Of a stretch of DNA of 64,000 nt, positions 1 to 9,370 are shown in pieces. The stretch covers positions 186,001 to 250,000 of the forward strand of contig NZ_RHFH01000005.1 in assembly GCF_004745075.1 (NCBI RefSeq). Reading direction: 5' to 3'. The position numbers were made by a program, and so were the translations under genes. The notes under the pieces are model-generated. The model had not been told where the DNA came from and did not search any database. It saw only the letters and a list, made by a program, of their open reading frames with translations. The stretch is from Brevibacterium sp. S111 (GTDB taxonomy: Bacteria > Actinomycetota > Actinomycetes > Actinomycetales > Brevibacteriaceae). How positions within the stretch are numbered: position 1 is the stretch's first letter; every line of letters begins with the position of its first letter.

Positions 1-163
1 GCGCGGCAGCGCTGCCCAGAACTTCCAGGCCGTGATCAACCAGTGGGAATCCGCGCAGAAGCAGCTGATGGAGTCACTGAACTCCATCCACGGTGCACTC
101 AACACCGCGGCCCGCCAATACTCCGAAGTGGAAGCCGCGAACTCGCGCCTCTTCGCTCCGTGA
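1..163 (+). CDS. WXG100 (ESAT-6-like) secreted protein, C-terminal half
   Basis: The frame is open from the window edge to TGA at 161-163 and gives about 53 residues. It starts R-G-S-A-A, and base 1 (g) fits the last base of TGG, so the edge appears to fall inside the W-x-G turn of a WXG100 protein. The rest is a single amphipathic helix ending in Y-S-E-V-E, which matches the Y-xxx-D/E secretion signal used by type VII (ESX) systems. Proteins of this family are about 100 aa and form helical-hairpin dimers. The N-terminal half and any partner gene lie outside the window. A tandem repeat covers the stop codon. Confidence 0.75.
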   Translation, partial: RGSAAQNFQAVINQWESAQKQLMESLNSIHGALNTAARQYSEVEAANSRLFAP

Positions 164-196
164 GAAACGACTGTTTCGCTGCGTGAGAAGCGGCTG
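152..196. repeat. Two-copy 23-bp tandem repeat over the WXG100 stop codon
   Basis: Bases 152-173 recur at 175-196 with about 19 of 22 matches. The first copy contains the functional TGA (161-163). The second copy carries a TGA at 184-186 in another frame. Confidence 0.7.
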
Positions 197-287
197 CGCT
201 CCCGCAGCTGAGGCCACCGCACGTCTGGTGCAGATCCCTGCCATCACGCGGTCGAAGTCTCCTTGTACTCGTGACCGGCATCTGGCA

Positions 288-325
288 AACTATCAGCCTT
301 TCTTAGTAGGCTGAGAGCGATAGTT
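288..325. promoter_or_regulatory. Nested inverted repeat upstream of pspA
   Basis: Outer arms AACTATC (288-294) and GATAGTT (319-325) enclose inner arms AGCCT (295-299) and AGGCT (308-312), with a 6-nt bulge on the right side. It could be an operator for pspA or a terminator hairpin for the WXG100 gene; the sequence does not decide. The rest of 164-410 shows nothing else I can support. Confidence 0.35.
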
Positions 326-410
326 CGCGGCGGTGTTGGCCAAGAATCTCCGGATGGGAGTGGATCGGCTCGGCAGCGTCGGGTCAAACCAATGCAGGAG
401 TCGACTACGG

Positions 411-1157
411 ATGAGCATCTTCCAACGGATCGCGACGATCTTCGGCGCCAAGGCCAACAAGGCTCTGGACAAGGCCGAGAACCCCAACGAAACCCTTGAC
501 TATTCGTACCAGAAGCAGCTCGAATTGCTGCAGAAGGTGCGTCGCGGCGTCGCCGACGTCGCGACCAGTCGCAAACGTCTCGAACTTCAGATCAACCAGC
601 TCGAACAGCAGCAGGACAAGCTCTCCGGCCAGGCGCAGAAGGCCATGGAGATCGGGCGTGAGGACCTTGCTCGCGAGGCACTGACCCGCAAGTCCGGACT
701 CACCCAGCAGATCACCGATCTGCAGTCCCAGCACGAAGGCCTCCAGGGCGAGGAGCAGAAGCTCACGCTCGCCTCCCAGCGCCTCCAGGCCAAGGTCGAC
801 GCCTTCCGGACGAAGAAGGAGACCCTCAAGGCGACCTACAACGCCGCCGAGGCGCAGTCGAAGATCGGTGAGGCCTTCTCCGGCATCTCCGAGGAGCTCG
901 GAGACGTCGGCATGGCCGTCCAGCGTGCCGAGGACAAGACCGCCTCGCTTCAGGCTCGCGCCGGTGCCGTCGATGAGCTGCTCGCCTCGGGCGCCCTCGA
1001 AGATGTCACGGGCACGGCCAAGGACGACATCACCTCTCAGCTCGACGCGCTGTCGAGCGACAGCGATGTCGAGATGGAACTCCAGCGGATGCGCGAGTCC
1101 CTGCCGGCCGGTTCCGAGAAGGAGCAGAAGTCGCTCGAGGGTGAGGAACAGCAATGA
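411..1157 (+). CDS. pspA: PspA/IM30 (Vipp1) family envelope-stress protein
   Basis: A 248-aa protein, almost entirely coiled coil. The first ~25 residues (MSIFQRIATIFGAKANKAL...) form the amphipathic helix that binds stressed membrane in this family. Residues ~30-230 are long helices rich in Q, E, K and L. The family oligomerises on the cytoplasmic membrane and limits proton leak. The start is ATG 411, not the upstream in-frame ATG at 333, because AGGAG (396-400) is correctly spaced and the protein begins with the canonical helix. It overlaps pspAA by 4 nt (ATGA), so the two are translationally coupled. HtpX and PspAB follow on the same strand and complete an actinobacterial PSP module. Confidence 0.93.
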   Translation: MSIFQRIATIFGAKANKALDKAENPNETLDYSYQKQLELLQKVRRGVADVATSRKRLELQINQLEQQQDKLSGQAQKAMEIGREDLAREALTRKSGLTQQITDLQSQHEGLQGEEQKLTLASQRLQAKVDAFRTKKETLKATYNAAEAQSKIGEAFSGISEELGDVGMAVQRAEDKTASLQARAGAVDELLASGALEDVTGTAKDDITSQLDALSSDSDVEMELQRMRESLPAGSEKEQKSLEGEEQQ

Positions 1158-1438
1158 TCATCCGCATCATGGGCGAGGGTCAGTACGACGTCAACAATGT
1201 CGACCAGGACCTGCTCCAGAAGTACGACAACCAAGTCGAAGCCGCCGTGGCTGCCGGTGATGAACAGGCCGCTCGGACCGCGCTTTCGGCCCTGCACGAC
1301 TACGTGACCGGCAACGGTCAGCCGGTCGCCGATGACTACCTCGGTTCGTCCGAGGCCGTCATCCCCTTCGTCGACGCCACACTGGCCGAGATCGCCGAGC
1401 TGCTCACCGGTGAGGGCTTCATCCCCGATCCGGCCTGA
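1154..1438 (+). CDS. PspA-associated protein PspAA
   Basis: A 94-aa acidic soluble protein that starts MIIRIMGEGQYDV and has the length and fold outline of PspAA, a small partner domain reported beside PspA in actinobacteria and archaea. The start ATG overlaps the pspA stop (ATGA). There is no signal peptide or membrane segment, so it is probably cytosolic and works with PspA at the membrane. Its biochemical role is not established. The family assignment rests on size, the N-terminal motif and position, so the exact function is inference. Confidence 0.82.
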   Translation: MIIRIMGEGQYDVNNVDQDLLQKYDNQVEAAVAAGDEQAARTALSALHDYVTGNGQPVADDYLGSSEAVIPFVDATLAEIAELLTGEGFIPDPA

Positions 1439-1525
1439 ACAGCAGAATCGTCCACCGATGCACCCGGCCCATCGTCTTCGATTGAGATGATGGGCCGGTT
1501 CTGACATACCCAGAGAGGAACTACG

Positions 1526-2437
1526 ATGAAGAGTCGCTTCGTCAAAGACAACGGACTGACCATGCGGATGGGATGGACGATCTTCCTCAACGGGCTCATC
1601 TATGTCATCCTCATCCTCGCCATCTGGTGGATGTTCGGCGGAAGCGTCTCCGGCGTCATCATCGCCGTGCTCATCAGCGCCGGCGCCTTCTTCTTCCAGT
1701 GGTACTTCTCCGACTCGATCGCGATGAGAGCGATGGGTGCCAAGGAGGTCAGCCCCGAAGAGGCACCCGAACTGCACACGCTCGTCGATCGGCTCTGCCA
1801 ACTCTCCGACGCGACCAAACCGCGAGTGGCGGTGTCGAACTCGGCCATCCCCAACGCCTTCGCCACCGGCCGCTCACCGGAGCGCTCGGTCGTGTGCGTC
1901 ACCCGCGGCCTGTTGGAGAAGCTCAACCGCGAAGAGGTCGAAGTCGTGTTGGCCCATGAGCTCTCCCACGTCGCTCACCGCGACGTCACAGTGATGACGG
2001 TTGCCGGAGTCACCGGAGTCGTCGCCGCTCTGATGATGCGCGCCGGGTACTACATGAGCTTCGGGCGCTCGAACAACAACAGCAACGGCGTTCCCATCCA
2101 ACTGCTGTTCATCCTCGTCGGTGCCGTTGTCTACGGTCTGTCCTTCGTCCTCATCCGCAGCCTCTCACGCTACCGCGAGCTCGCCGCCGACCGCGCCGCT
2201 GCCATCCTCACGGGTGCCCCCTCGACGCTGGCCTCGGCGCTGACGAAGCTCAGCGGAGACATGAGCAAGATCCCGGAGAAGGACCTGCGCTCTTCCGCCT
2301 CGGCGAACCACTTGGCGCTCATTCCGGCCATCAGCGGCAAGGCCGCGTTCGGTCAGCTCTTCTCCACCCACCCGTCGCTCGAAAAGCGTCTGGAACAGCT
2401 GTCGAAGATCTCCGCGCAGCTCTCCCGCCCTGAGTGA
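1526..2437 (+). CDS. htpX: HtpX-like M48 membrane zinc metalloprotease
   Basis: A 303-aa membrane protease. N-terminal membrane segments lie at ~14-36 and ~42-61. The zinc site HELSH is at residues 144-148 with catalytic E145, and the third ligand is probably E218 in RELAADR. Two more hydrophobic stretches lie at ~154-174 and ~190-211. HtpX degrades misfolded membrane proteins. GAGAGGAA precedes ATG 1526. It sits 87 nt after pspAA and 49 nt before pspAB. The HtpX-PspAB pairing is a known actinobacterial neighbourhood and suggests joint quality control of the stressed membrane. Confidence 0.92.
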   Translation: MKSRFVKDNGLTMRMGWTIFLNGLIYVILILAIWWMFGGSVSGVIIAVLISAGAFFFQWYFSDSIAMRAMGAKEVSPEEAPELHTLVDRLCQLSDATKPRVAVSNSAIPNAFATGRSPERSVVCVTRGLLEKLNREEVEVVLAHELSHVAHRDVTVMTVAGVTGVVAALMMRAGYYMSFGRSNNNSNGVPIQLLFILVGAVVYGLSFVLIRSLSRYRELAADRAAAILTGAPSTLASALTKLSGDMSKIPEKDLRSSASANHLALIPAISGKAAFGQLFSTHPSLEKRLEQLSKISAQLSRPE

Positions 2438-2486
2438 CCCTCCACCGCACCACTCGCGACCACACCACCCCCGAACTAGGAGTTCC

Positions 2487-3086
2487 ATGGGCTTCTTCGA
2501 CGCACTGCTCGGCCGCACCAAACCGAAGCGCGCCAACCTCGACGACCTCTTCGCACTGCCGCCTGCCGCGCTGACCCTGCAAGCGGCCACCGGCTTCACC
2601 CCGACCGGAGTCGGCGCTGTTGCCTTCCGCCAGGTCGAAGGAGCCGCGTTCCAGTCGGCGGAGTCCGAAAGCGTCGCCCTCATCGGTTCCGACCCGGCCG
2701 CCTCGGTGCGACAGGAGAACGACGGCTATGGGTTCACCTGGCAGGTCGTGTCGGATGAGAACGCCGAGGTGGTCAACCTCGTGACGAACATCCACGCCGT
2801 GAACTCGGCGCTGGTCAGCCAGGGCTTCGACACGATGCTGCTGTGCACCACCGCGTACTTCGTCCACCCCGACGGACGCCGGATGGCACTGGTCTACCAG
2901 TACAAGCGCGGCACCTTCTACCCCTTCGTGCAGTTGGGGCCGAAGCAGCGGGACAACCCCTTGGAGATCCAGGTCAAGGGGGTCCTCTCCGGCGAGCTGC
3001 CCTTCGAAGAGGATACGTCGAACTGGTCGGCACTGTGGGACGCCCCGGGTATGAACGACACTCCAGGCGCTCCCGAGCTGCAGTAG
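2487..3086 (+). CDS. PspA-associated protein PspAB
   Basis: A 199-aa soluble protein that starts MGFFDALLGRTKPKRANLDDLFALP, typical of PspAB proteins encoded after htpX in actinobacteria. It is a mixed alpha/beta protein with no membrane segment or catalytic motif that I can see. By context it assists HtpX or PspA; its activity is unknown in the family. A GGAG sequence precedes ATG 2487. The stop TAG (3084-3086) lies inside the first unit of an 18-bp tandem array, so the last coding triplets are part of the repeat. Confidence 0.82.
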   Translation: MGFFDALLGRTKPKRANLDDLFALPPAALTLQAATGFTPTGVGAVAFRQVEGAAFQSAESESVALIGSDPAASVRQENDGYGFTWQVVSDENAEVVNLVTNIHAVNSALVSQGFDTMLLCTTAYFVHPDGRRMALVYQYKRGTFYPFVQLGPKQRDNPLEIQVKGVLSGELPFEEDTSNWSALWDAPGMNDTPGAPELQ

Positions 3087-3185
3087 GCATTTCAGCTGCA
3101 GTAGGCAGTCCCAGTCCGAAGGCAGGGTCCCGTCCGAGCGCTGGGTCCAGTCCGAAGGCAGGGTCCCGTCCGAGCGCAGGGTCCC
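3076..3185. repeat. 18-bp-periodic tandem array starting on the pspAB stop codon
   Basis: The 14-mer AGCTGCAGTAGGCA occurs at 3076 and 3094 (period 18); its TAG is the pspAB stop. Beyond it, a 30-bp block at 3112-3141 recurs perfectly at 3148-3177 (period 36, two 18-bp sub-units). The array ends just before the terminator. Confidence 0.8.
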
Positions 3186-3200
3186 TAAGGACAGACAGTT

Positions 3201-3228
3201 GGAGGGCGTCCCCGCGGGGACGCCCTCC
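3201..3228. terminator. Bidirectional terminator hairpin after pspAB
   Basis: A perfect palindrome with 14-bp arms (GGAGGGCGTCCCCG and its complement) and no loop lies between the convergent PSP and S4 genes. There is no U-tract on the plus side. Confidence 0.65.
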
Positions 3229-3256
3229 ATTCACATCAGAAACTAGTCTTCAGACA

Positions 3257-3358
3257 GGTTCGTCGGGTCCGGCTGTCTGCTCGTCAAACCGGTTCGTCGG
3301 GTCCGGCTGTCCGCTCGTCGAACAGGTTCGTCCGGCTCGTCAGGCGAGTTCGTCAGTC
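3257..3358. repeat. 34-bp tandem repeat adjoining the S4 gene stop
   Basis: Similar 34-bp units start at 3257, 3291 and 3325. The third is degenerate and runs into the stop of the minus-strand S4 gene (3353-3355). Confidence 0.75.
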
Positions 3359-3571
3359 CTGTTCGGCACTGATCTCGATGACTTCGCCGAGAGCTTCGAC
3401 GCGGTCGCCGGGGCGGATAATCGCACCGCGGCGGGTCTCGACCTCACCGTTGACGGTGACCTCACCGTCGGCGATCATGTCCTTGGCCATGGCACCGTGT
3501 TCGGCCACACCGTGGAGTTTGAGCAGCTGACCGAGCTTGATGGACTCGCCGCGGATCTCGATCGTATCCAT
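3353..3571 (-). CDS. Small S4-domain RNA-binding protein (YbcJ/RqcP-like)
   Basis: A 72-aa protein that is essentially one S4 domain: an alpha-L motif (IKLGQLLKLHGVAEHGAMAKDMIADGEVTVNGE) followed by the typical RRG..I.PGD segment. Members bind structured RNA, often rRNA or tRNA, and some act in ribosome quality control. Its ATG overlaps the stop of the upstream Gly-rich gene (TGATG), so the two are probably translationally coupled. The specific RNA partner cannot be read from the sequence. Confidence 0.85.
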   Translation of the reverse strand: MDTIEIRGESIKLGQLLKLHGVAEHGAMAKDMIADGEVTVNGEVETRRGAIIRPGDRVEALGEVIEISAEQD

Positions 3572-4401
3572 CAGAAGTCGAATCCTCCGGAGTCGAAGCC
3601 GCCGCCGTCGCCGCCGAACAGGCCGCCGCCATCACCACCGTCGCCCCCGAAGAAGCCACCGCCGTCACCGCCGCCCATGTCTCCTCCGGCGTCGCCCATG
3701 TCTCCTCCGTAGGCACCGTCCCAGCCGCCGCCCATTCCGCCGAAGAGCATGGCGCCCATGAGAACGCCCGGCAGCAGACCGGAACCGGCATAGGAGTTGA
3801 AATAGCCGCGGTTGTATTCGGCATAGGCCGGACCGGCCTCCCAATAGGCGCGGCGGGTGTGTCCGTCACCGGTGACGACCTTGCGCACCATCGGTTCGGC
3901 ACCGACAGCCACGCGTTCGGCGTCTGCGGCGCACACGGGCACGGGGCGCAGCTGGCCTCCGGCCGGAGCCCAGTCGATGTCCTCGACCGAGGGTCCGTGC
4001 TGCGGATTGAAGAAGCAGGGCGGTCGACGCACGGGAAGGGGTTCGCCTTCGACCCGGGCCCGCACGCACTTCGCGGCATAGCGGCCGTCCTCGAGCGCCT
4101 CGGTGACGTGCCGGATATCGGTGGGCTCGTCGACCTTCGCGAGAGTCTCCTTGGCGATGTCGTAGGAATCCAGCGCCTGCTTGTAGTCCTGTGCCCCACC
4201 CGTGTCGAGGTCGACTCCCGCGGTGATGAGATCGAGTTCTGCGACCTCTTCCCCGAAGGAGGTGACGTCCTCTTCGGCGGTCTTCTTCACCTGCTGAAGT
4301 TCGGCGGCGTGCAGTTCCCGCTGACGCTGCTTCTCCTTACGGTGACCGACGAAGAATACTGCCCCGAGAACCACGAGCAGCAATAGGAATACCGTACTCA
4401 C
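3571..4401 (-). CDS. Membrane-anchored protein with Gly/Asp-rich C-terminus, unknown function
   Basis: A 276-aa protein I do not recognise. An N-terminal membrane segment (~2-20) is followed by a basic stretch and a charged helical region (~22-100). Then comes a middle domain with Cys and Pro (PCFFNPQHGPS, VPVCAADA), and after ~200 a low-complexity tail of GG, GD and GGF units ending in FDSGGFDF. This type of tail is common in actinobacterial envelope proteins. The start is GTG 4401, preceded by GGGGAGG on the minus strand. It forms a two-gene operon with the downstream S4 protein (TGATG junction). Confidence 0.6.
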   Translation of the reverse strand: MSTVFLLLLVVLGAVFFVGHRKEKQRQRELHAAELQQVKKTAEEDVTSFGEEVAELDLITAGVDLDTGGAQDYKQALDSYDIAKETLAKVDEPTDIRHVTEALEDGRYAAKCVRARVEGEPLPVRRPPCFFNPQHGPSVEDIDWAPAGGQLRPVPVCAADAERVAVGAEPMVRKVVTGDGHTRRAYWEAGPAYAEYNRGYFNSYAGSGLLPGVLMGAMLFGGMGGGWDGAYGGDMGDAGGDMGGGDGGGFFGGDGGDGGGLFGGDGGGFDSGGFDF

Positions 4402-4515
4402 GATCTATGCCTCCCCCTATGCCTCCCCGGCTGTCTATGTCCTCGAACAGTATGCCTGACTAATCTGACAGGCGTCTGAGCCTGGGCCTGACATCCACTC
4501 AGTCCCGAACCGCGC

Positions 4516-5265
4516 TCAGACCAGCGCGAACACACCTTTGACCAGGGCGGCGACTCCCCCGCCGAAAGCCAACACGAGCATGCCGATCCGTGCGATCGAC
4601 ACGTCGATGTGCCGGGCGAGCCGATCGCCGCCGACCAGTCCTGCCACGAGCACGACCCCCAATGCGATCCAGGTGAACGGCTCCAGGTGCGGCCACACCC
4701 CACCGTGGACGATCAACTTCATCACCACCGCCGAGGCGGTTCCCACGACGAGGAACGGCTGCAGAGTCGCCGCGAAGGACCGCTGCTCCCATTTCGTCAG
4801 CACCGCATAGGCGCTGACTGCCGGTCCCCCGGCTCCGGCAGCCGCCGACATCGCACCCGAGAGCAGGCCGGCTCCCATGCGGGTGCCGATGTTCGCGGGA
4901 ATCCGGCGCCCGAACCTCCCCAGAGTCAGAGAGCTGATGAGGGAGACGATGATGAGCAGACCGATGAGGATCTGCAGCGGTGGGGTGGGCAGGACCGAGG
5001 CGAGGAGCGCCCCGGGGATCGTTCCGATCACCGCGCCCAGGGCCAGGTGGCGGAAGGACGGCCAATCCACCTCGGCGAAGGTCCGGGTGAAGACCGAGAA
5101 CGCGGCGACGATCCCGCAGATGTTGACGAGGATGATCCCGCTGAACGGATCGAGGAGAAGAACGAGAAACGGGCCGCTGACCAGGCCGAACCCCATCCCG
5201 GTGACACGTTGGGACAGGGCACCGAGGAAGACTGCGAAGAGGATGAGCACGACCACGGGTTCCAC
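4516..5265 (-). CDS. TauE/SafE-type sulfite/organosulfonate exporter family permease
   Basis: A 249-aa integral membrane protein with about 8 hydrophobic segments arranged as two similar halves: one near VVVLILFAVFLGALSQRVTGMGFGLVSGP, the other near GAGLLSGAMSAAAGAGGPAVSAYAVL. The G-M-G-F-G and G-A-G-G-P motifs are typical of TauE/SafE. The substrate is not predictable. The start GTG 5265 is chosen over an in-frame start at 5343 because TAGACT lies exactly 7 nt upstream (leaderless), and the longer form would collide with the divergent gene and add a non-hydrophobic tail. Confidence 0.82.
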   Translation of the reverse strand: MEPVVVLILFAVFLGALSQRVTGMGFGLVSGPFLVLLLDPFSGIILVNICGIVAAFSVFTRTFAEVDWPSFRHLALGAVIGTIPGALLASVLPTPPLQILIGLLIIVSLISSLTLGRFGRRIPANIGTRMGAGLLSGAMSAAAGAGGPAVSAYAVLTKWEQRSFAATLQPFLVVGTASAVVMKLIVHGGVWPHLEPFTWIALGVVLVAGLVGGDRLARHIDVSIARIGMLVLAFGGGVAALVKGVFALV

Positions 5266-5272
5266 TCGGTCG

Positions 5273-5278
5273 AGTCTA
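5273..5278 (-). promoter_or_regulatory. -10 box of a leaderless promoter for the TauE gene
   Basis: TAGACT on the minus strand, 7 nt before GTG 5265. No clear -35 is visible. Confidence 0.55.
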
Positions 5279-5328
5279 GTCCAGCCCGATTCCCGGCTGA
5301 TCCTCAGTCTCACCGCTGACCGCGGGGT

Positions 5329-5334
5329 TAGAGT
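5329..5334 (+). promoter_or_regulatory. -10 box of a leaderless promoter for the DUF1707 gene
   Basis: TAGAGT, 7 nt before ATG 5342. It is divergent from the TauE promoter about 50 bp away. Confidence 0.5.
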
Positions 5335-5341
5335 ATTCACC

Positions 5342-6109
5342 ATGAATGCCAGTCCCCTCTGGTCGCGATTCAGCGCAGATCCGCGATCGTATGGGCAGGT
5401 CCGAGCCTCCGATGCCGATCGCGCGGTCGTCAGTGATGTCCTCTCGGAGGGTTATGCCCTCGGTCAGCTCGATGTCGAGGAATTCGATGAGCGCACCGAG
5501 GCGGCTGCGAAGATCAAAACGCTCGGTGAAGTCCCCGCGCTGATCGAGGACCTCGTCCTCACCGACCCTGCCGAAGTCGAACCGGGCACGCTCGACGAGA
5601 CGGGACGGGCGCAGGCCCTGGCGCGTCTCGAAGAGGACCGGGTGCCGATCACGCCGGAGCAGATCGATGCAGCGGCGCAGAAGTACTATCGGGATCGGGT
5701 GCGCCGGGCCCTGCTCGGCGCCGTCGCGGGTCCCGTTGGGATCGTGCTGGCGATCTGGGCGTTCTCATCGATCGTCTCGGGGCAGGTCATCTTCTTCTGG
5801 CCGATCTTCGTCATCGTCCCCATGCTGTTGGGCGGATTGGGCCGGATCGCGCACAAGGACGAGATCATCCGCAATCGGAAGAAGGAGCTCACGCGCCGGG
5901 CCCGAGCCCACCTCGGTGACGCCGAGGCCCGACGGAAGCTCGAGCAGAGTGAGACGCCCGAGCGAGACTATGAAGCCGAGTTCGGCAGGGGGCTGCAACC
6001 GCCGCATCCGCCCCACCCGCCGTACTCCCCCGGTCAGATCTCACGTCGGGATGAGAGGCGCCGGCGCAGGTCGCGGCACCGGCATCACCGCGACAACCCT
6101 TGGGACTGA
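5342..6109 (+). CDS. DUF1707 (SHOCT-like) membrane protein
   Basis: A 255-aa protein. Residues ~20-71 form a DUF1707 domain (VRASDADRAVVSDVLSEGYALGQLDVEEFDER), common in actinobacterial proteins often linked to membrane or cell-wall stress. A linker with a second helix (PITPEQIDAAAQKYYRDR) follows, then two membrane helices at ~124-144 and ~148-168. The cytoplasmic tail is rich in charge, Pro and His and ends with an Arg/His-rich run. Molecular function is unknown. The start is ATG 5342, 7 nt after TAGAGT, which implies a leaderless mRNA. Confidence 0.8.
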   Translation: MNASPLWSRFSADPRSYGQVRASDADRAVVSDVLSEGYALGQLDVEEFDERTEAAAKIKTLGEVPALIEDLVLTDPAEVEPGTLDETGRAQALARLEEDRVPITPEQIDAAAQKYYRDRVRRALLGAVAGPVGIVLAIWAFSSIVSGQVIFFWPIFVIVPMLLGGLGRIAHKDEIIRNRKKELTRRARAHLGDAEARRKLEQSETPERDYEAEFGRGLQPPHPPHPPYSPGQISRRDERRRRRSRHRHHRDNPWD

Positions 6110-6197
6110 ACTCAGGCAGTTCGAGGGCGACCGGCTGCGGCAACGGCGGCTGATCGCCCGATGGCCGAGGGACCTTCGCTGGAGGATCAGGTGCGTC

Positions 6198-6581
6198 CTA
6201 GGTCTGGAAGATTCGGATCTGCGCAAAGGCCTCCGCCTTGTGCGTGGTGAACCACATGGTGTGCGAGAAGTGACGCAGATCGTTGCTGTCGGCCTCGGTC
6301 TGCCAGTAGCCCCAGGCGGCTGCGGCTTTGCCGTGGGTGATCGCCGCTTCGAGATGACCGGTCTCGGGCACATGAGCGGACAGGGCCAGCAGCGCATCGA
6401 CGACTTCGGCCCGGCCGGTGGCGGTCTCCACCGTGCCCATCCGCATGATCTGGAGGACGCAGTCGTCGGCGACCACCTCGGCGAGGGGATCCCGTGCGCC
6501 GGCGAACAGGTGCTCTTCGAAGCGGGCGACAAAAGTGTTCTTCGGGCTGTTTCCGCAGGAATCGGTGCCGGTGAAGGTCAT
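6198..6581 (-). CDS. SnoaL/NTF2-like fold protein
   Basis: A 127-aa single-domain protein with the outline of the NTF2/SnoaL-like family: an N-terminal helix (FVARFEEHLFAGARDPLAEVVADDCVLQIMR), a middle segment with TGRAEVVDALLAL, and C-terminal beta strands with HFSHTMWFTTHKAEAFAQIRIF. Members range from polyketide cyclases and isomerases to binding proteins, so no substrate can be assigned. ATG 6581 lies 6 nt after TAGGCT on the minus strand. It is downstream of the groEL terminator and is transcribed on its own. Confidence 0.7.
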   Translation of the reverse strand: MTFTGTDSCGNSPKNTFVARFEEHLFAGARDPLAEVVADDCVLQIMRMGTVETATGRAEVVDALLALSAHVPETGHLEAAITHGKAAAAWGYWQTEADSNDLRHFSHTMWFTTHKAEAFAQIRIFQT

Positions 6582-6587
6582 GGGCCC

Positions 6588-6593
6588 AGCCTA
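6588..6593 (-). promoter_or_regulatory. -10 box of a leaderless promoter for the SnoaL-like gene
   Basis: TAGGCT on the minus strand, 6 nt before ATG 6581. Confidence 0.5.
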
Positions 6594-6629
6594 GGCGTGC
6601 CGCGCGGGGGTGACAATGCTGCGGGCATG

Positions 6630-6668
6630 AAAAAGCCGTGCCGGCGCCCCTGGGGGCACCGGCACGGC
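6630..6668 (-). terminator. Intrinsic terminator of groEL
   Basis: A 10-bp stem (GCCGTGCCGG at 6635-6644 with its complement at 6659-6668), extended by a further GC pairing, is followed in the minus direction by T5 (6634-6630). It starts 20 nt after the groEL stop. Confidence 0.85.
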
Positions 6669-6688
6669 CGATCGAGCAGCGGGGGCTA

Positions 6689-8338
<1,650 letters not shown>

Positions 8339-8485
8339 TTAGATCCTCCCTGATGGAGTGGAGTGGGAAACCAGAGCAGTCGTCAGCGCCCGCGACGGCA
8401 GAGAGTGTGCCCGCATGTTCCATTCCACATAAGGACCACGCTCTCGAGACAACTGATGGGAACCCATCGGTTTTCACCACTACTA

Positions 8486-8515
8486 GATTTAGCACTCTCA
8501 CCATGCGAGTGCAAA
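8486..8515 (-). promoter_or_regulatory. CIRCE operator (HrcA site) overlapping the groEL promoter
   Basis: The arms are TTAGCACTC (8489-8497) and GAGTGCAAA (8507-8515) with a 9-nt spacer; consensus is TTAGCACTC-N9-GAGTGCTAA. On the minus strand TTGCAC (8514-8509) and TAAATC (8491-8486), 17 nt apart, make a plausible -35/-10 inside the operator, so HrcA binding would block RNA polymerase. Confidence 0.9.
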
Positions 8516-8740
8516 TATTCGTCGCCCGCCAAGATGGACGAGAACAGTTGAGATCCGCGAGTTGTCGGCCCACGGTGAAGGCACAGAGGGCAGTTCGGCC
8601 CAGCGCGAAACGGTGGCGCGGGCCGATTGCGAGAGGCCCACTCAAAGTCGAGCAGCACGGTTTCAAACATGTGCTGTTCAACCCGAACCGTGCCGAATCG
8701 AATCTCCCGCCCTGGAGGACCCTTCCCACGCGGGCACTGA

Positions 8741-8772
8741 AAAGCGCCGAGCAGTTGCCTGCTCGGCGCTTT
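8741..8772. terminator. Terminator downstream of the cold-shock gene
   Basis: A perfect 14-bp stem (AAAGCGCCGAGCAG) with a TTGC loop, ending in TTT/AAA runs on both strands. It separates the cold-shock gene from the groEL promoter region. The remainder of 8516-8859 shows no coding or further regulatory signal. Confidence 0.8.
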
Positions 8773-8859
8773 CCCCGTGCGATTGGTGCCGGTCGACCCG
8801 AAAGCCGTTCCGACGCCCCGCCGCAGCGGATCAGAAGACTGTGTTGATAGCAGTCAGTC

Positions 8860-9063
8860 TCAGAGGAGGGTGACGGACTCCGCCTGAGGACCCTTTTGTC
8901 CTTCTCCGACTTCGAACTGAACCTGCTGGCCCTCTTCGAGAGAGCGGTAGCCGTCCATCTGGATTGCGCTCCAGTGAACGAACACGTCCTGGTTGTCGCC
9001 TTCAAGGGTGATGAAGCCGTAGCCCTTTTCAGCGTTGAACCACTTGACGGTACCTTGTGCCAT
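8860..9063 (-). CDS. Cold-shock protein (CspA family)
   Basis: A 67-aa single cold-shock domain ([34 protein letters not shown]). RNP1 is KGYGFI and RNP2 is VFVHWSAI. Such proteins bind single-stranded RNA or DNA and melt RNA structure. The start is ATG 9063. An in-frame upward extension to 9267 lacks the family pattern and is probably untranslated leader. About 220 nt separate the best -10 box from the start, as in many cold-shock mRNAs. It is monocistronic, with a terminator at 8741-8772. Confidence 0.95.
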   Translation of the reverse strand: MAQGTVKWFNAEKGYGFITLEGDNQDVFVHWSAIQMDGYRSLEEGQQVQFEVGEGQKGPQAESVTLL

Positions 9064-9296
9064 TACTTCTCCATACAGTGCAGTGCCATTGAAATCCCGT
9101 ACTTCAGCCGCGATCGGGCGACCGCATCTGGAATACGGAAGCTGGCAAAACTCAACCGACCCCGCGACTTCTCTCATTGACCTCGGGAGAATAATCTCGG
9201 TGAAGCACGAATAGAACACAAGGTGCTGTGCTTGCCTAGCTGGTGCAACTCTACCGCAGGCATGCACCCCACCCCGGGCCGCTCAACACTGTTATA
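9064..9296 (-). promoter_or_regulatory. Candidate promoter and long 5' leader of the cold-shock gene
   Basis: TATAAC (minus strand, 9296-9291) is the best -10 box. Transcription from it would give a ~220-nt leader. A weaker alternative, TATTCT, lies near 9190. The interval 9064-9370 contains no gene that I can support. Confidence 0.4.
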
Positions 9297-9370
9297 GATT
9301 CGTTACATAAGAGTTTTCGCCCAGTTCACACCAGGGGTTGCGGTCAAAGGACCCGACCGACCGGCTCGGA

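Noticed and set aside
3076..3358. CRISPR-like direct repeats
   Set aside because: The units are contiguous with no unique spacers, the periods are short, and no cas genes exist in the window.
8860..9267. 135-aa version of the cold-shock protein
   Set aside because: The added 68 residues show no cold-shock pattern; ATG 9063 starts the canonical MAQGTVKWF.
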